DNA of 64,000 nucleotides from Maribacter arcticus (GTDB taxonomy: Bacteria; Bacteroidota; Bacteroidia; Flavobacteriales; Flavobacteriaceae): NCBI RefSeq assembly GCF_900167935.1, contig NZ_FUYL01000002.1, positions 484,985 through 548,984 of the forward strand, given 5' to 3'. Numbering within the stretch: the first letter of the stretch is position 1; the number at the start of each line of letters is the position of its first letter. Shown in pieces: positions 9,066-17,531 of this stretch. The translations under genes and the position numbers were made by a program. A model generated the notes under the pieces. The model made no database searches and had not been told where the DNA came from. It saw only the letters and a program-made list of their open reading frames with translations.

Positions 9066-10337
9066 ATGAAACTAATACGCAGTATCAAGAACCTATGTTT
9101 AGTAGGAGCCGCCATTACTTTTACCTCTTTTTTCGTGGGATGTAAAAGCGAAACGAAACCAGCTGTAAAAACAGTGAACAATGAAACCATCTTAAAAGCC
9201 CAAGACGGATTTTCAGTAGAAGAAATTGCTAAAGATTTAGGGGCTGTTCGGCATCTAACGATTTCAAAAAATGGTGATATCTATGCCAATAGGTCCGTAC
9301 TGAAAGATGGTAAAGCTATTGTCTTGCTTAAAGACACGGATAAAGACGGCACCATAGATGAACAACAGTACTTTGCCGATGTGCCTGGTACCGGAATTCT
9401 TGCAAAAGACAATTACCTGTATGCGTCTTCAAATACCGGAGTGTTTCGCTATAAACTGAATGATGCCCATGAAGTTATAGATACCAATACCCCAGAAAAA
9501 ATAGTAGACGGATTAATAGATATGGGTGCAGACAATGCCAAACCCTTTGCCATTGATAATAATGATAACCTATACGTAACTATTGGCTCTTGGAACGATG
9601 CCTGTAGAGATAACGACGCGGGTGCCGGAATGATGCCGTGCGCCATTTTAGATTCTGCTGGCGGAATCTGGAAGTTTAAGGCCGATGAACTGAATCAGTC
9701 CTTTGCAGATGGATCACGATATGTAACCGGAATTAAAAATGCGGTTGGCATCACCTGGAATTTTAAAACGAACTCTTTGTTTGCGACCGATCATGGCCGT
9801 GGCGGACTTCATAATTTTTACCCAGAGCTCTATACCCAAAAACAAGACGGTGAATTACCTGCGGAAACCTTATACGAACTAAAGGAGGGTGATAATACTG
9901 GATGGCCTAAAACATATTACGACCCCATTAAAAATAAGCGTATGCTAGCTCCTGAGTATGGTGGAGATGGTGAGCAAACCAGTGAAGAAGGTTTTATTAA
10001 TCCGCTTGTGGCATTTCCAGCGCATTTAGGTCCAAATGACTTACTTTTCTATACGGGCGATATGTTCCCAGAAAAATATAAAGATGGTGCTTTTATCGCT
10101 TTTCACAATCAATCTTCTGAGCTTAAAAAGGGCTTTTTTGTAGCCTTTGTTCCTTTTAAAAATGGGAAGCCAAGCGGAGATTGGGAAATCTTTCTAGATA
10201 ATTTTGCCGGTTTCGATTTGGCAAATCCAACGGATGCCACATTACAACACCGCCCATGCGGATTAGCTCAAGGGCCAGATGGCGCCTTATATGTCTGTGA
10301 TGATTTTGGCGGTAGTATTTTTAAAATAACGTATTAA
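9066..10337 (+). CDS. PQQ-dependent sugar dehydrogenase-like lipoprotein (glucose/sorbosone dehydrogenase fold)
   Basis: 423 residues. A lipoprotein signal ends in FFVGC (Cys about residue 26), so it is probably membrane-anchored in the periplasm or outer membrane. The repeated blade pattern of a six-bladed quinoprotein beta-propeller is visible: LTISKNGDIYANR, FAIDNNDNLYVTIG, WNFKTNSLFATDHGRGG, and the C-terminal HRPCGLAQGPDGALYVCDDFGGSIFKI. Such proteins oxidise sugars or aldehydes or simply bind them. DUF3500 follows 26 nt downstream and the GMC oxidoreductase after that, all on the same strand, suggesting one catabolic operon. PQQ use is not provable from the sequence. Confidence 0.75.
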   Translation: MKLIRSIKNLCLVGAAITFTSFFVGCKSETKPAVKTVNNETILKAQDGFSVEEIAKDLGAVRHLTISKNGDIYANRSVLKDGKAIVLLKDTDKDGTIDEQQYFADVPGTGILAKDNYLYASSNTGVFRYKLNDAHEVIDTNTPEKIVDGLIDMGADNAKPFAIDNNDNLYVTIGSWNDACRDNDAGAGMMPCAILDSAGGIWKFKADELNQSFADGSRYVTGIKNAVGITWNFKTNSLFATDHGRGGLHNFYPELYTQKQDGELPAETLYELKEGDNTGWPKTYYDPIKNKRMLAPEYGGDGEQTSEEGFINPLVAFPAHLGPNDLLFYTGDMFPEKYKDGAFIAFHNQSSELKKGFFVAFVPFKNGKPSGDWEIFLDNFAGFDLANPTDATLQHRPCGLAQGPDGALYVCDDFGGSIFKITY

Positions 10338-10363
10338 CTCGAACCTTATAAAAAAGCTGAACC

Positions 10364-11380
10364 ATGGTCTTACATCTGAAAAAGAATATCCTTTTATTCG
10401 TTGTTGCAATTTTACCGGTATTGGGATTCTCCCAAGATGTAACCATCGTCAACCAATTTATACGTTCAATGACAGATGCTCAGAAAGAGCAAATTGTCTA
10501 TGAATTCAATGCAGATGACCGAGACGACTGGCACTTTCTACCTTGGAGTTCGTATGAACGACAAGGCCTATCGCTAAAAGAGTTACGTACAGAGCAAAAA
10601 GAATTGGTTCATAAACTGCTACGGTCATCATTGAGTGATACCGGCTATAAGCAGACCACAGAAATCATTGGCTTAGAAAACGTACTGGCAGCTAGTTCAG
10701 GAGACCCCGTTTACCGTGACCCAGAACGGTATTACGTTTCCATTTACGGTGATCCAACACAAGAAGATGTATGGATGTGGAGTTTTGAAGGGCATCATGT
10801 TTCGCTACATTTTACGACCGTTGCAGATGCCGTTTCATACACCCCTAGATTCTTCGGTTCAAACCCTGGAAGAATCATGGAAGGTGAGCGGAAAGGATTT
10901 AGCCCTTTGGTAAATGAAGAGGATATGGGCTTGCAACTCATACATATGCTAAGCAGTGAACAACGAAAAATGGCTATTATTAGTAACAAAACCTACAATG
11001 ATATTATTAGCTTTAATAAACCCGTAGCAGAGAAACCAGCCCCTGAAGGCATATTGGTCAGCAATCTGACTGATGATCAGAAAAAACTTGTAATGGACAT
11101 TATTTACGAATATGCTTCCACTATCCCTGCCGACCAGGCCATGGCGAGAATAAGTAAAATTCGTAAAGAAGAACTCGTTGAAATGCGGTTTGCATGGGCG
11201 GGTGCTACAGAACTTGGAAAAGCACACTACTACCGCATACAGGGCAAAACCTTTATGATCGAATTTGATAACAGCCAAAATAATGCAAACCACATACACA
11301 CGGTATGGCGTGATTTTGATGGCGATTTTGGAAGGGACTTACTAAAAGAACACTACACCAACCACGAGCATCAGCATTAA
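10364..11380 (+). CDS. secreted DUF3500 family protein
   Basis: 338 residues with a signal peptide (LLFVVAILPVLGFSQ). The body matches the DUF3500 family: YEFNADDRDDWHFLPW, RQGLSLKELRTEQKEL, RDPERYYVSIYGDP, WMWSFEGHHVSLHFTT and FMIEFDNSQNNANHIHTVWRDF. The function of the family is not established to my knowledge; the conserved Trp, His and acidic residues suggest a ligand- or metal-binding protein. It sits 26 nt behind the sugar dehydrogenase-like lipoprotein and 103 nt before the GMC oxidoreductase, so it probably belongs to the same sugar-oxidation operon. Confidence 0.8.
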   Translation: MVLHLKKNILLFVVAILPVLGFSQDVTIVNQFIRSMTDAQKEQIVYEFNADDRDDWHFLPWSSYERQGLSLKELRTEQKELVHKLLRSSLSDTGYKQTTEIIGLENVLAASSGDPVYRDPERYYVSIYGDPTQEDVWMWSFEGHHVSLHFTTVADAVSYTPRFFGSNPGRIMEGERKGFSPLVNEEDMGLQLIHMLSSEQRKMAIISNKTYNDIISFNKPVAEKPAPEGILVSNLTDDQKKLVMDIIYEYASTIPADQAMARISKIRKEELVEMRFAWAGATELGKAHYYRIQGKTFMIEFDNSQNNANHIHTVWRDFDGDFGRDLLKEHYTNHEHQH

Positions 11381-11483
11381 GAATTTCTTAGGGCAAGGCT
11401 GCAAGGCGGGTATCTCATGAAGTCACTTTGCTTTTAAATTCCCCTAGGTATTGGTTATATTTAAGAAATAGAATCCTTATTAA

Positions 11484-13175
11484 ATGAATACAACGTACGA
11501 TGCCATCGTTATTGGGTCCGGCATTTCTGGTGGATGGGCCGCTAAAGTATTGTGTGAAAACGGTCTTAAAACCTGTGTTGTAGAACGGGGAAGAAATGTA
11601 GAACACAAAAAAGATTACCCTACTGCTCACCTGCAACCGTGGGATTTTCCCCATGGCGGTATGATGACCAATACCTTCAAAGAAGAGAATCCATTGATTT
11701 CTAAAGCGGCAGGTTTTGGCGAAGACACCGCTCACTTTTTTATTAAAGATAAGGATCAGCCTTATGTACAAGAAAAGCCTTTCGATTGGATCCGTGGCTA
11801 TCAAGTAGGTGGAAAATCGTTAACATGGGGTAGGGCGTGCCAACGGTGGAGCCAATCGGAATTCGAATCTCCTTCCAAATATAAGTATGGTATTGAATGG
11901 CCTGTAGATTATACCGAAATGGCCCCTTGGTATTATATGGTTGAAGACTTTATTGGGGTCTGTGGAAATAAAGATGGGTTAGCCTCTATGCCCGATGGGG
12001 AGTTCTTGCCCCCATTTGAAATGAATTGTGTGGAACAGCACATGAGTAAGACCATAGCAGACAACTATCCAGATAGGCACTTGGTACATGGACGATGGGC
12101 GCACTTAACCGAGCCTAAAGAACACCATTTAGCATTAGGTAGGGGAAAATGCCAATCTAGAAATCTTTGTATGAGAGGATGCCCTTTTGGTGCCTATTTT
12201 AGCAGCAATTCTAGCACATTACCCGCAGCAAAAAAAACAGAAAACCTAACCATTCTTTCCGATGCAGTGGTGGTTAAAATCATATATGACGACGATAAAA
12301 AAAAGGCAACAAGTATTGAGTATATAGATACGACTACAGGAGAGCGCCAAGAATTAAAAGCCAGTATCGTTTTTGTGAATGCCTCGGCACTGAATTCAAA
12401 TCTTATCCTATTAAACTCTACCTCAGATCGGTTTCCAAATGGCCTAGGAAATGATCATGATATTCTTGGGCGCTTTATTGGTTTTCATAATTACCGCGGA
12501 TGGACTTCGGGCAAGTTTGAAGGTTTTAAAGACACGTATGTTTATGGTAGAAATCCTTCGGAGCTAATTTTAGCCAATTATAGAAACGTATACAAACATG
12601 ATATGCCCTTTGTTGGGGGATATACTATTTTCAGTGGCGCATCACGACCAAGAAATCAAGAGGCTCCAGAAAATGGACCTGGTATTGGAGCGGCCTACAA
12701 AGAAGGTCTTCGTCTTCCGGGAGATTGGCAGGCGTATATGTATATGCAGGGCGAAACGATTCCGAAAGCATCAAACAGGGTGTATTTATCAAAGACAGAG
12801 AAAGATCCCTGGGGAATTCCACAACTCGTAACAGATGTGAATTATGACGATAACGACGAATTGATGGTGCAAGACTTTTTAACCGAAAGTAAAGCGATGT
12901 TTGAAACCATGGGCTGTACAGATATTGAACAAAACGATTCTAAACAGGCCCCTGGCCTTGATATACACGAAATGGGAGGGTGCAGAATGGGAACCGACCC
13001 AAAAACATCTATGCTCAATGAGCATAACCAACTGCATCTGTGCAAGAATGTATTTGTCACTGATGGTGCATGTATGACGAGCACGGGAAACCAAAGTCCG
13101 TCATTACTTTATATGGCATTAACCGCAAGAGCTGCAACCTACGCCGCCGAACAATTAAAAGCACAACAACTATGA
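11484..13175 (+). CDS. GMC-family FAD-dependent oxidoreductase (possible glucoside 3-dehydrogenase catalytic subunit)
   Basis: 563 residues. The N-terminal Rossmann FAD site is IVIGSGISGGWAAKVL followed by CVVERGR; GKSLTWGRACQRWS and the C-terminal block DIHEMGGCRMGTDP ... VTDGACMTSTGNQSPSLLYMAL carry the conserved catalytic His and Asn region of glucose-methanol-choline enzymes. No export signal is present; the fourth gene along encodes a Tat-signal gluconate-2-dehydrogenase subunit 3 protein, the usual hitch-hiker partner that carries such subunits across the membrane. Its stop overlaps the next gene's start (ATGA). In known systems this pair oxidises sugars at C3 or gluconate at C2; with DUF1080 nearby I favour C3. 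Confidence 0.85.
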   Translation: MNTTYDAIVIGSGISGGWAAKVLCENGLKTCVVERGRNVEHKKDYPTAHLQPWDFPHGGMMTNTFKEENPLISKAAGFGEDTAHFFIKDKDQPYVQEKPFDWIRGYQVGGKSLTWGRACQRWSQSEFESPSKYKYGIEWPVDYTEMAPWYYMVEDFIGVCGNKDGLASMPDGEFLPPFEMNCVEQHMSKTIADNYPDRHLVHGRWAHLTEPKEHHLALGRGKCQSRNLCMRGCPFGAYFSSNSSTLPAAKKTENLTILSDAVVVKIIYDDDKKKATSIEYIDTTTGERQELKASIVFVNASALNSNLILLNSTSDRFPNGLGNDHDILGRFIGFHNYRGWTSGKFEGFKDTYVYGRNPSELILANYRNVYKHDMPFVGGYTIFSGASRPRNQEAPENGPGIGAAYKEGLRLPGDWQAYMYMQGETIPKASNRVYLSKTEKDPWGIPQLVTDVNYDDNDELMVQDFLTESKAMFETMGCTDIEQNDSKQAPGLDIHEMGGCRMGTDPKTSMLNEHNQLHLCKNVFVTDGACMTSTGNQSPSLLYMALTARAATYAAEQLKAQQL

Positions 13176-14263
13176 AAATCACACAACACAAACAGGTAGG
13201 CGTTGGTATCATAGGGTCTCAATTTATCGCGAATATTCATGCCGAAGCACTAAAAACAGTAGCCGATGCAGTGATCGTTGCCGTAATGTCTCCCAACGAA
13301 GCGCATGTAAAAACCTTTGCAGAACAACACCAGATTCCGAATTGGTTTACTGATATAGATGCCTTTTTAGCCCTAGACGATATTGATATGGTTATTCTTG
13401 GTGCACCCAACTATTTACATTGTGAAATAGCAGTAAAAATTGCCAAAGCAAAAAAGCATGTCGTCGTAGAAAAACCCCTTTGCCTAAACCTAGAGGAGGC
13501 AGATCTTATGATCGAAACCTGTAAAGAAAATAAGGTGAAATTGATGTATGCAGAAGAATTGTGTTTTACACCTAAATATGTGCGATTAAAAGCGCTATTA
13601 GATGAAGGCGCTTTAGGGTATCCGGTACTTTTTAAACAGTCTGAAAAGCACGATGGTCCTCACGCAGACCATTTTTATGATGTTGAAAAATCAGGGGGTG
13701 GGGTTATGATGGATATGGGATGCCATGCCATTCAATTCTTCAGATGGTTAAACCCAAACGCTTCTATTGTTTCGGTCTATGCACAAATGCAAACCTCTGT
13801 GCATAAAGACAAAACTATAGGAGATGACAATAGCGTACTCATCTTAGAATTTAGCAATGGGGTAACCGCCATTGCAGAAGAAAGCTGGATTAAAAAGGGA
13901 GGTATGGATGATAAAGCAGAAATTCATGGAAGTGAAGGAGTCGCCTATGCCGATGTGCTACAAGGAAATTCCATATTAACCTATAGTGAAAAAGGAATTG
14001 GCTATGCCGTGGAGAAAGCAGGGAATACAAAAGGCTGGAGTTTTACCATGTATGAAGAACTGTGGAACTATGGATTTCCACAAGAGATGGCACACTTTGT
14101 AGACTGTGTAAAAAATGACCGAACTCCCCTAGTTACCGGTGAGGATGGTAAGGCCGTTTTAGAGGTTCTTTTCGCAGCATATGCTTCGGCAGGAGAAGGG
14201 AAAAAAATCAAGTTGCCTTTTAAAACCGACGCCAAAAAACCGTACTTATTATGGAAAAAATAA
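13172..14263 (+). CDS. Gfo/Idh/MocA family NAD(P)-dependent oxidoreductase
   Basis: 363 residues from the ATG that overlaps the GMC stop by 4 nt; the longer frame upstream lies inside the GMC gene. The N-terminal Rossmann domain has VGIIGSQFIANIHAEAL, and VVEKPLCLNLEEADLM contains the Glu-Lys-Pro motif of the family. The C-terminal domain has SGGGVMMDMGCHAIQFFRWLNP, with the conserved Asp/His active-site residues. These enzymes oxidise or reduce sugar hydroxyls. Translationally coupled to the GMC subunit and to the gene behind it (13-nt overlap), it most likely interconverts the 3-keto sugar made by that enzyme. Confidence 0.9.
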   Translation: MKITQHKQVGVGIIGSQFIANIHAEALKTVADAVIVAVMSPNEAHVKTFAEQHQIPNWFTDIDAFLALDDIDMVILGAPNYLHCEIAVKIAKAKKHVVVEKPLCLNLEEADLMIETCKENKVKLMYAEELCFTPKYVRLKALLDEGALGYPVLFKQSEKHDGPHADHFYDVEKSGGGVMMDMGCHAIQFFRWLNPNASIVSVYAQMQTSVHKDKTIGDDNSVLILEFSNGVTAIAEESWIKKGGMDDKAEIHGSEGVAYADVLQGNSILTYSEKGIGYAVEKAGNTKGWSFTMYEELWNYGFPQEMAHFVDCVKNDRTPLVTGEDGKAVLEVLFAAYASAGEGKKIKLPFKTDAKKPYLLWKK

Positions 14264-14781
14264 ATCGCCGAAATGCTTTAGGGGTAGTAGCCCGATGGTC
14301 TGCCGCAAGTTTTATCCCCTTTTCTTGGCTTCTTGAGGGGTGTGCAGAAGATAGTAATCCCTCTTTATTAAACCACGAATATCAGTCGCTTCTAGCTGTT
14401 ATCGTTGAAATTATATTACCCGAAACACCTAGCTCTCCTGGAGCAAAAGAGGCCAACGTGCAGCATTTTATAGGGCTCATAGTAGAAGACTGTTATGAAC
14501 TCGAAAGAAAAGACCGCATCATTATTGGACTAAACCAATTATTGAGCAGTGGGTTTTTAGACCTCACCGCAGAAAAACAATACGATATCATTGCCCAATT
14601 AGACGAGGAGGTAAATTCGACAACCAGTACAACCCCTTCTTATTTTAAGGATATTAAGTCGCTTACGCAATGGGGGTATTTTTCATCTAAAATTGGCATC
14701 ATGCAAGGGTTACGATACAACCCTATACCCGGATCATATAAAGGCTGCGTTCCTTATACTAATGAAATAGCCTGGTATTAA
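14251..14781 (+). CDS. Tat-exported gluconate 2-dehydrogenase subunit 3 family protein
   Basis: 176 residues. It begins INRRNALGVVARWSAASFIPF, a twin-arginine signal, with a Cys soon after (LLEGC) that could be lipidated. The body has the helical subunit-3 pattern: LLAVIVEIILPETPSSPGAKEANVQHFI and LTQWGYFSSKIGIMQGLRYNPIPGSYKGCVPY. This subunit binds a GMC flavoprotein and brings it through the Tat pathway to the periplasm. It overlaps the Gfo/Idh gene by 13 nt and shares its last base with the next start (TAATG), so it is in the same operon as its probable GMC partner. Confidence 0.85.
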   Translation: MEKINRRNALGVVARWSAASFIPFSWLLEGCAEDSNPSLLNHEYQSLLAVIVEIILPETPSSPGAKEANVQHFIGLIVEDCYELERKDRIIIGLNQLLSSGFLDLTAEKQYDIIAQLDEEVNSTTSTTPSYFKDIKSLTQWGYFSSKIGIMQGLRYNPIPGSYKGCVPYTNEIAWY

Positions 14782-15488
14782 TGAACAAACATCAATGTAA
14801 AGACTATAAGGAAGTAAGCAAAACGGCTGCCGATTGGTTCATTCAAAAGGTCAAAAAAAACCCTGTAAGTAAAATTGGTATTGCCACCGGAAATTCTCCT
14901 TTGGAAATGTATCGCAACATCGCAAAGACAGCAAGCCAGTATACTACTGCTCTTTCTTTGTTTCAATTGGATGAATGGGTGGGATTATCTGAACAGCAAC
15001 ATAGTTGTAGAAGTTTCATTGAAAAAGAGGTGAGAATTCCTTGGGGAATACCCGTTGAAAAAACACATTACTTTTCTCCTTCTTTACATCTTACTGATAA
15101 AATTCAAGCAGAGAACGCCGTGGCTTCGATGCAAAAAAAACTTGATGAGAAAGGTCCGCTAGATATCCTCATTTTAGGAATGGGGAAAAACGGACATTTG
15201 GGGTTTATAGAGCCCAGTGAAAAATGGCCTCACAATACGTGTTATGTTTCTGAATTGGCAGCATCAACCCAAAATCATACGATGATTCTCTCTGAGCAAA
15301 CTCCCCCAACGATTGGCGTAACTTTAGGTATAAAATCCATTTTAGAAGCAAAAGAAATTCTATTTATAGTTACCGGAACGGGGAAAACAGCAGCGTATAC
15401 TAAATGGCTAACAAAGGAAATTACCCCAAGCCTACCAGCAAGTATTTTATGGAAACACCCCAAGGTTACGTTGGTAACAGACTTGTGA
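14781..15488 (+). CDS. glucosamine-6-phosphate deaminase/6-phosphogluconolactonase family (NagB-like)
   Basis: 235 residues, ATG overlapping the previous stop. Family motifs are IGIATGNSPLEMYRNI (phosphate loop), LFQLDEWVGLSEQQHSCRSF (catalytic Asp region) and DILILGMGKNGHLGFIEPS (His-containing NGHxGF motif). It would isomerise/deaminate an amino-sugar phosphate or act on a related sugar phosphate in the cytoplasm. As last gene of the tightly packed operon it may feed the liberated sugar into central metabolism. The sequence is closer in feel to NagB/AgaI isomerases than to Pgl, but I cannot fix the substrate. Confidence 0.75.
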   Translation: MNKHQCKDYKEVSKTAADWFIQKVKKNPVSKIGIATGNSPLEMYRNIAKTASQYTTALSLFQLDEWVGLSEQQHSCRSFIEKEVRIPWGIPVEKTHYFSPSLHLTDKIQAENAVASMQKKLDEKGPLDILILGMGKNGHLGFIEPSEKWPHNTCYVSELAASTQNHTMILSEQTPPTIGVTLGIKSILEAKEILFIVTGTGKTAAYTKWLTKEITPSLPASILWKHPKVTLVTDL

Positions 15489-15684
15489 TTCTATTAATTG
15501 ATGACTGATTAAAATGACCAAAAAAAATAGTCAGGAAGAGAATTCGGGTCTTGTAAAATCGTAATACTTAGTGCCCTTATATTGCAACCCTAAGCTACAG
15601 GGCTCTTACTTTCTTGGTGAAAAATAAACTTACCTATGAGCACAATTGATTACTACATTATATTTATCCTATCTTAATGCATAT

Positions 15685-17145
15685 ATGAAGAAATTTTTAA
15701 GAATTTTATTGATCCTTGTGGGCCTCTATTTGTTACTTCTTATCCCACTGCCGCAATATGAACATGAACTACAAAAGCCATCACAGACTCCTTTTGTTTG
15801 GGGTCAAGATACCCTTTGGGAATCGTTGGAAACGAATTTTATGCGCGCGAAAGCAATGCCTTCCGTAACGTTAGATTCCATTGTACAACATTTAACTATT
15901 GAAGCAGATAGTATTCTAGCGATCTATGAAGATAAAAAGTTACTACCTGAAGATGATTATTATGGATTGGTTGAGCGTAAGTTTTTCCAACTTGCTCCAC
16001 TTATTGCTGCTCAGGAAAACAAAACACATTGGTATATCAATTTTTATAACCGAGTACGGAAAAAGTTGAAGTTCGATTCCCGTTTTTGGGATATGACCAA
16101 TGCCCATTCCCGTAATACCTCTTACCGTATTTTATATGGTATGAGAGCTACAGTGGAGGAAATATTATTACAATCTAATGAGGATCAGTTTGTCTCAACA
16201 ATGATTGTTTCAGACGAACCTTCAATTACCCCGCACGCAGATATTCTTGGCATCAAAGTACATAGTGGTGATTTGCTCGTAAGCCGAGGTGGAGCTGAGG
16301 TTTCCGCTTTTATTTCAAGAGGTAATGATTATCCGGGAAATTTTTCACATGTAGCATTGGTACATATTGATTCCAAGACCAATAAGCCCTATTTTATTGA
16401 GGCCCATATTGAAAAAGGAGTGGCCATAGCCACATTAGATGAGTATTTAAGTGATAAAAAGCTGCGGTTTATGGTAATGAGACCTCGGGCAGATTTGGCT
16501 CAAATGATGGCTAATCCTATGCTTCCGCATGAAGCGTCCTTGTTTATTTCTAAGGAATCTAAAACCAGGCATATACCTTATGATTTTAAAATGGACTACT
16601 ACGATGCCTCGGCAATGTTCTGTTCGGAAGTTGGATCATATGCCTATAAAAAATTTGGGGTTGATTTATGGGAGTTTGAATCTACCATCTCTTCAAACGG
16701 AATTATTGATTGGCTAAACAATTTTGGTGTTGAAAATTTCGTGACCCAAATGCCATCTGATCTTGAATATGACCCCATGCTTAGTGTTGTAGGTGAATGG
16801 AGGAATAGGGATGTGCTTTTTCAGGATCATTTAGACAATGCCGTAATGGATGCTTTGATCAGCCGTGCAAATAAAGGTGAAAAACTAGATTATAATATTT
16901 GGATGTTACCTGTAGCAAGAGTTGTTAAGGGATATTCATTTTTTCTCAATACCATAGGAAAAGAAGGAATTATTCCAGAAGGAATGGGAGCCGTTACCGC
17001 ATTGAAAAATACTGATTTCGTAGACCGATTTAATAAATGCAAATTAATTACAGTAACAAAAACTAAAGCTTTTGAAAAAGAAAATAACTATTTACCTCCT
17101 TACTGGCAAATGGTTAGAATGGCAGAAAGTAGTATGTTGAAGTAA
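15685..17145 (+). CDS. YiiX-like permuted NlpC/P60 cysteine hydrolase
   Basis: 486 residues starting at MKKFLRILLILVGLYLLLLIPL, a signal or anchor segment; the frame upstream to 15646 is unlikely coding. Two catalytic elements of the YiiX/permuted papain-like family are present: DLLVSRGGAEVSAFISRG ... NFSHVALVHID (His) and SAMFCSEVGSYAYKKF (Cys). Such proteins hydrolyse amide or thioester bonds, possibly in cell-wall peptides or lipids. It stands alone after a ~200-nt gap with nothing notable. Its 3' end overlaps a decayed GIY-YIG fragment on the other strand. Confidence 0.7.
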   Translation: MKKFLRILLILVGLYLLLLIPLPQYEHELQKPSQTPFVWGQDTLWESLETNFMRAKAMPSVTLDSIVQHLTIEADSILAIYEDKKLLPEDDYYGLVERKFFQLAPLIAAQENKTHWYINFYNRVRKKLKFDSRFWDMTNAHSRNTSYRILYGMRATVEEILLQSNEDQFVSTMIVSDEPSITPHADILGIKVHSGDLLVSRGGAEVSAFISRGNDYPGNFSHVALVHIDSKTNKPYFIEAHIEKGVAIATLDEYLSDKKLRFMVMRPRADLAQMMANPMLPHEASLFISKESKTRHIPYDFKMDYYDASAMFCSEVGSYAYKKFGVDLWEFESTISSNGIIDWLNNFGVENFVTQMPSDLEYDPMLSVVGEWRNRDVLFQDHLDNAVMDALISRANKGEKLDYNIWMLPVARVVKGYSFFLNTIGKEGIIPEGMGAVTALKNTDFVDRFNKCKLITVTKTKAFEKENNYLPPYWQMVRMAESSMLK

Positions 17146-17257
17146 AATTCTTTGAACCGTACGTTCCAGAGTTATGATTCTCAATTCTATTTTCTAAATC
17201 TTCATGGCGTGCCCCAACATAGAATTTATTGAGCGAACTACTGTGTAGAATGCAGGT
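17114..17257 (-). pseudogene. fragment of a GIY-YIG endonuclease-type gene
   Basis: Reading the minus strand from about 17257 gives TCILHSSSLNKFYVGARHED then LENRIENHNSGTYGSKNFTS, a good match to the first half of the small GIY-YIG proteins common in this family (the Y-V-G and R..H core). It stops at 17114-17116 inside the end of the YiiX-like gene, so only ~48 codons survive, with neither a clear start nor the catalytic Glu half. It lies just outside the left attachment site. Confidence 0.5.
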
Positions 17258-17280
17258 GTGTGATGACAAGGCTGTACATA

Positions 17281-17310
17281 AAAAAACCCTTCAATTTCTT
17301 GAAGGGTTTA
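17281..17310 (-). terminator. former tRNA terminator, now separated from its gene
   Basis: Perfect AACCCTTCAA/TTGAAGGGTT stem with a T-run on the minus strand. It lies 11 nt beyond the truncated tRNA copy and reads in the tRNA direction, so before the element inserted it probably ended the tRNA transcript. Confidence 0.65.
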
Positions 17311-17320
17311 CCTCTAAAGG

Positions 17321-17368
17321 AAGTGGTCCCACCTGGACTCGAACCAGGGACCACCTGATTATGAGTCA
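17321..17368. repeat. attL, 48-bp copy of the tRNA 3' end
   Basis: Identical to 29911-29958; the flanking bases differ on both sides. It carries the T-arm and the anticodon arm up to the anticodon of the tRNA but no D-arm or 5' acceptor strand, so it is not a functional tRNA. Confidence 0.9.
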
Positions 17369-17482
17369 TACCCCGCACACAAAACAAACAAATACAAAAC
17401 TACTATCAAAAGCCCATAAAAGTTATAAATCAGTGATTTACGAATAGCTTTGTTTATAAATAACTTCTGTTTGTTTTGTGTT

Positions 17483-17515
17483 ATTGTGTTACATTTGTGT
17501 AACAATTGTGTCACA
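17483..17515 (+). repeat. three tandem 11-bp repeats, putative integrase arm sites (left)
   Basis: ATTGTGTTACA, TTTGTGTAACA and ATTGTGTCACA follow each other without a gap, 16 nt before the integrase start. Two further copies lie just inside the right end at 29844-29865. The consensus is WTTGYGTNACA. Position at both ends and same orientation fit binding by the integrase N-terminal arm domain, with possible self-repression of int. Confidence 0.7.
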
Positions 17516-17531
17516 ATCTAAAGTTTAGGGT

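Noticed and set aside
17229-17447. 72-codon plus-strand frame spanning attL
   Set aside because: It reads through the old terminator and the truncated tRNA copy; sequence is explained by those structures.
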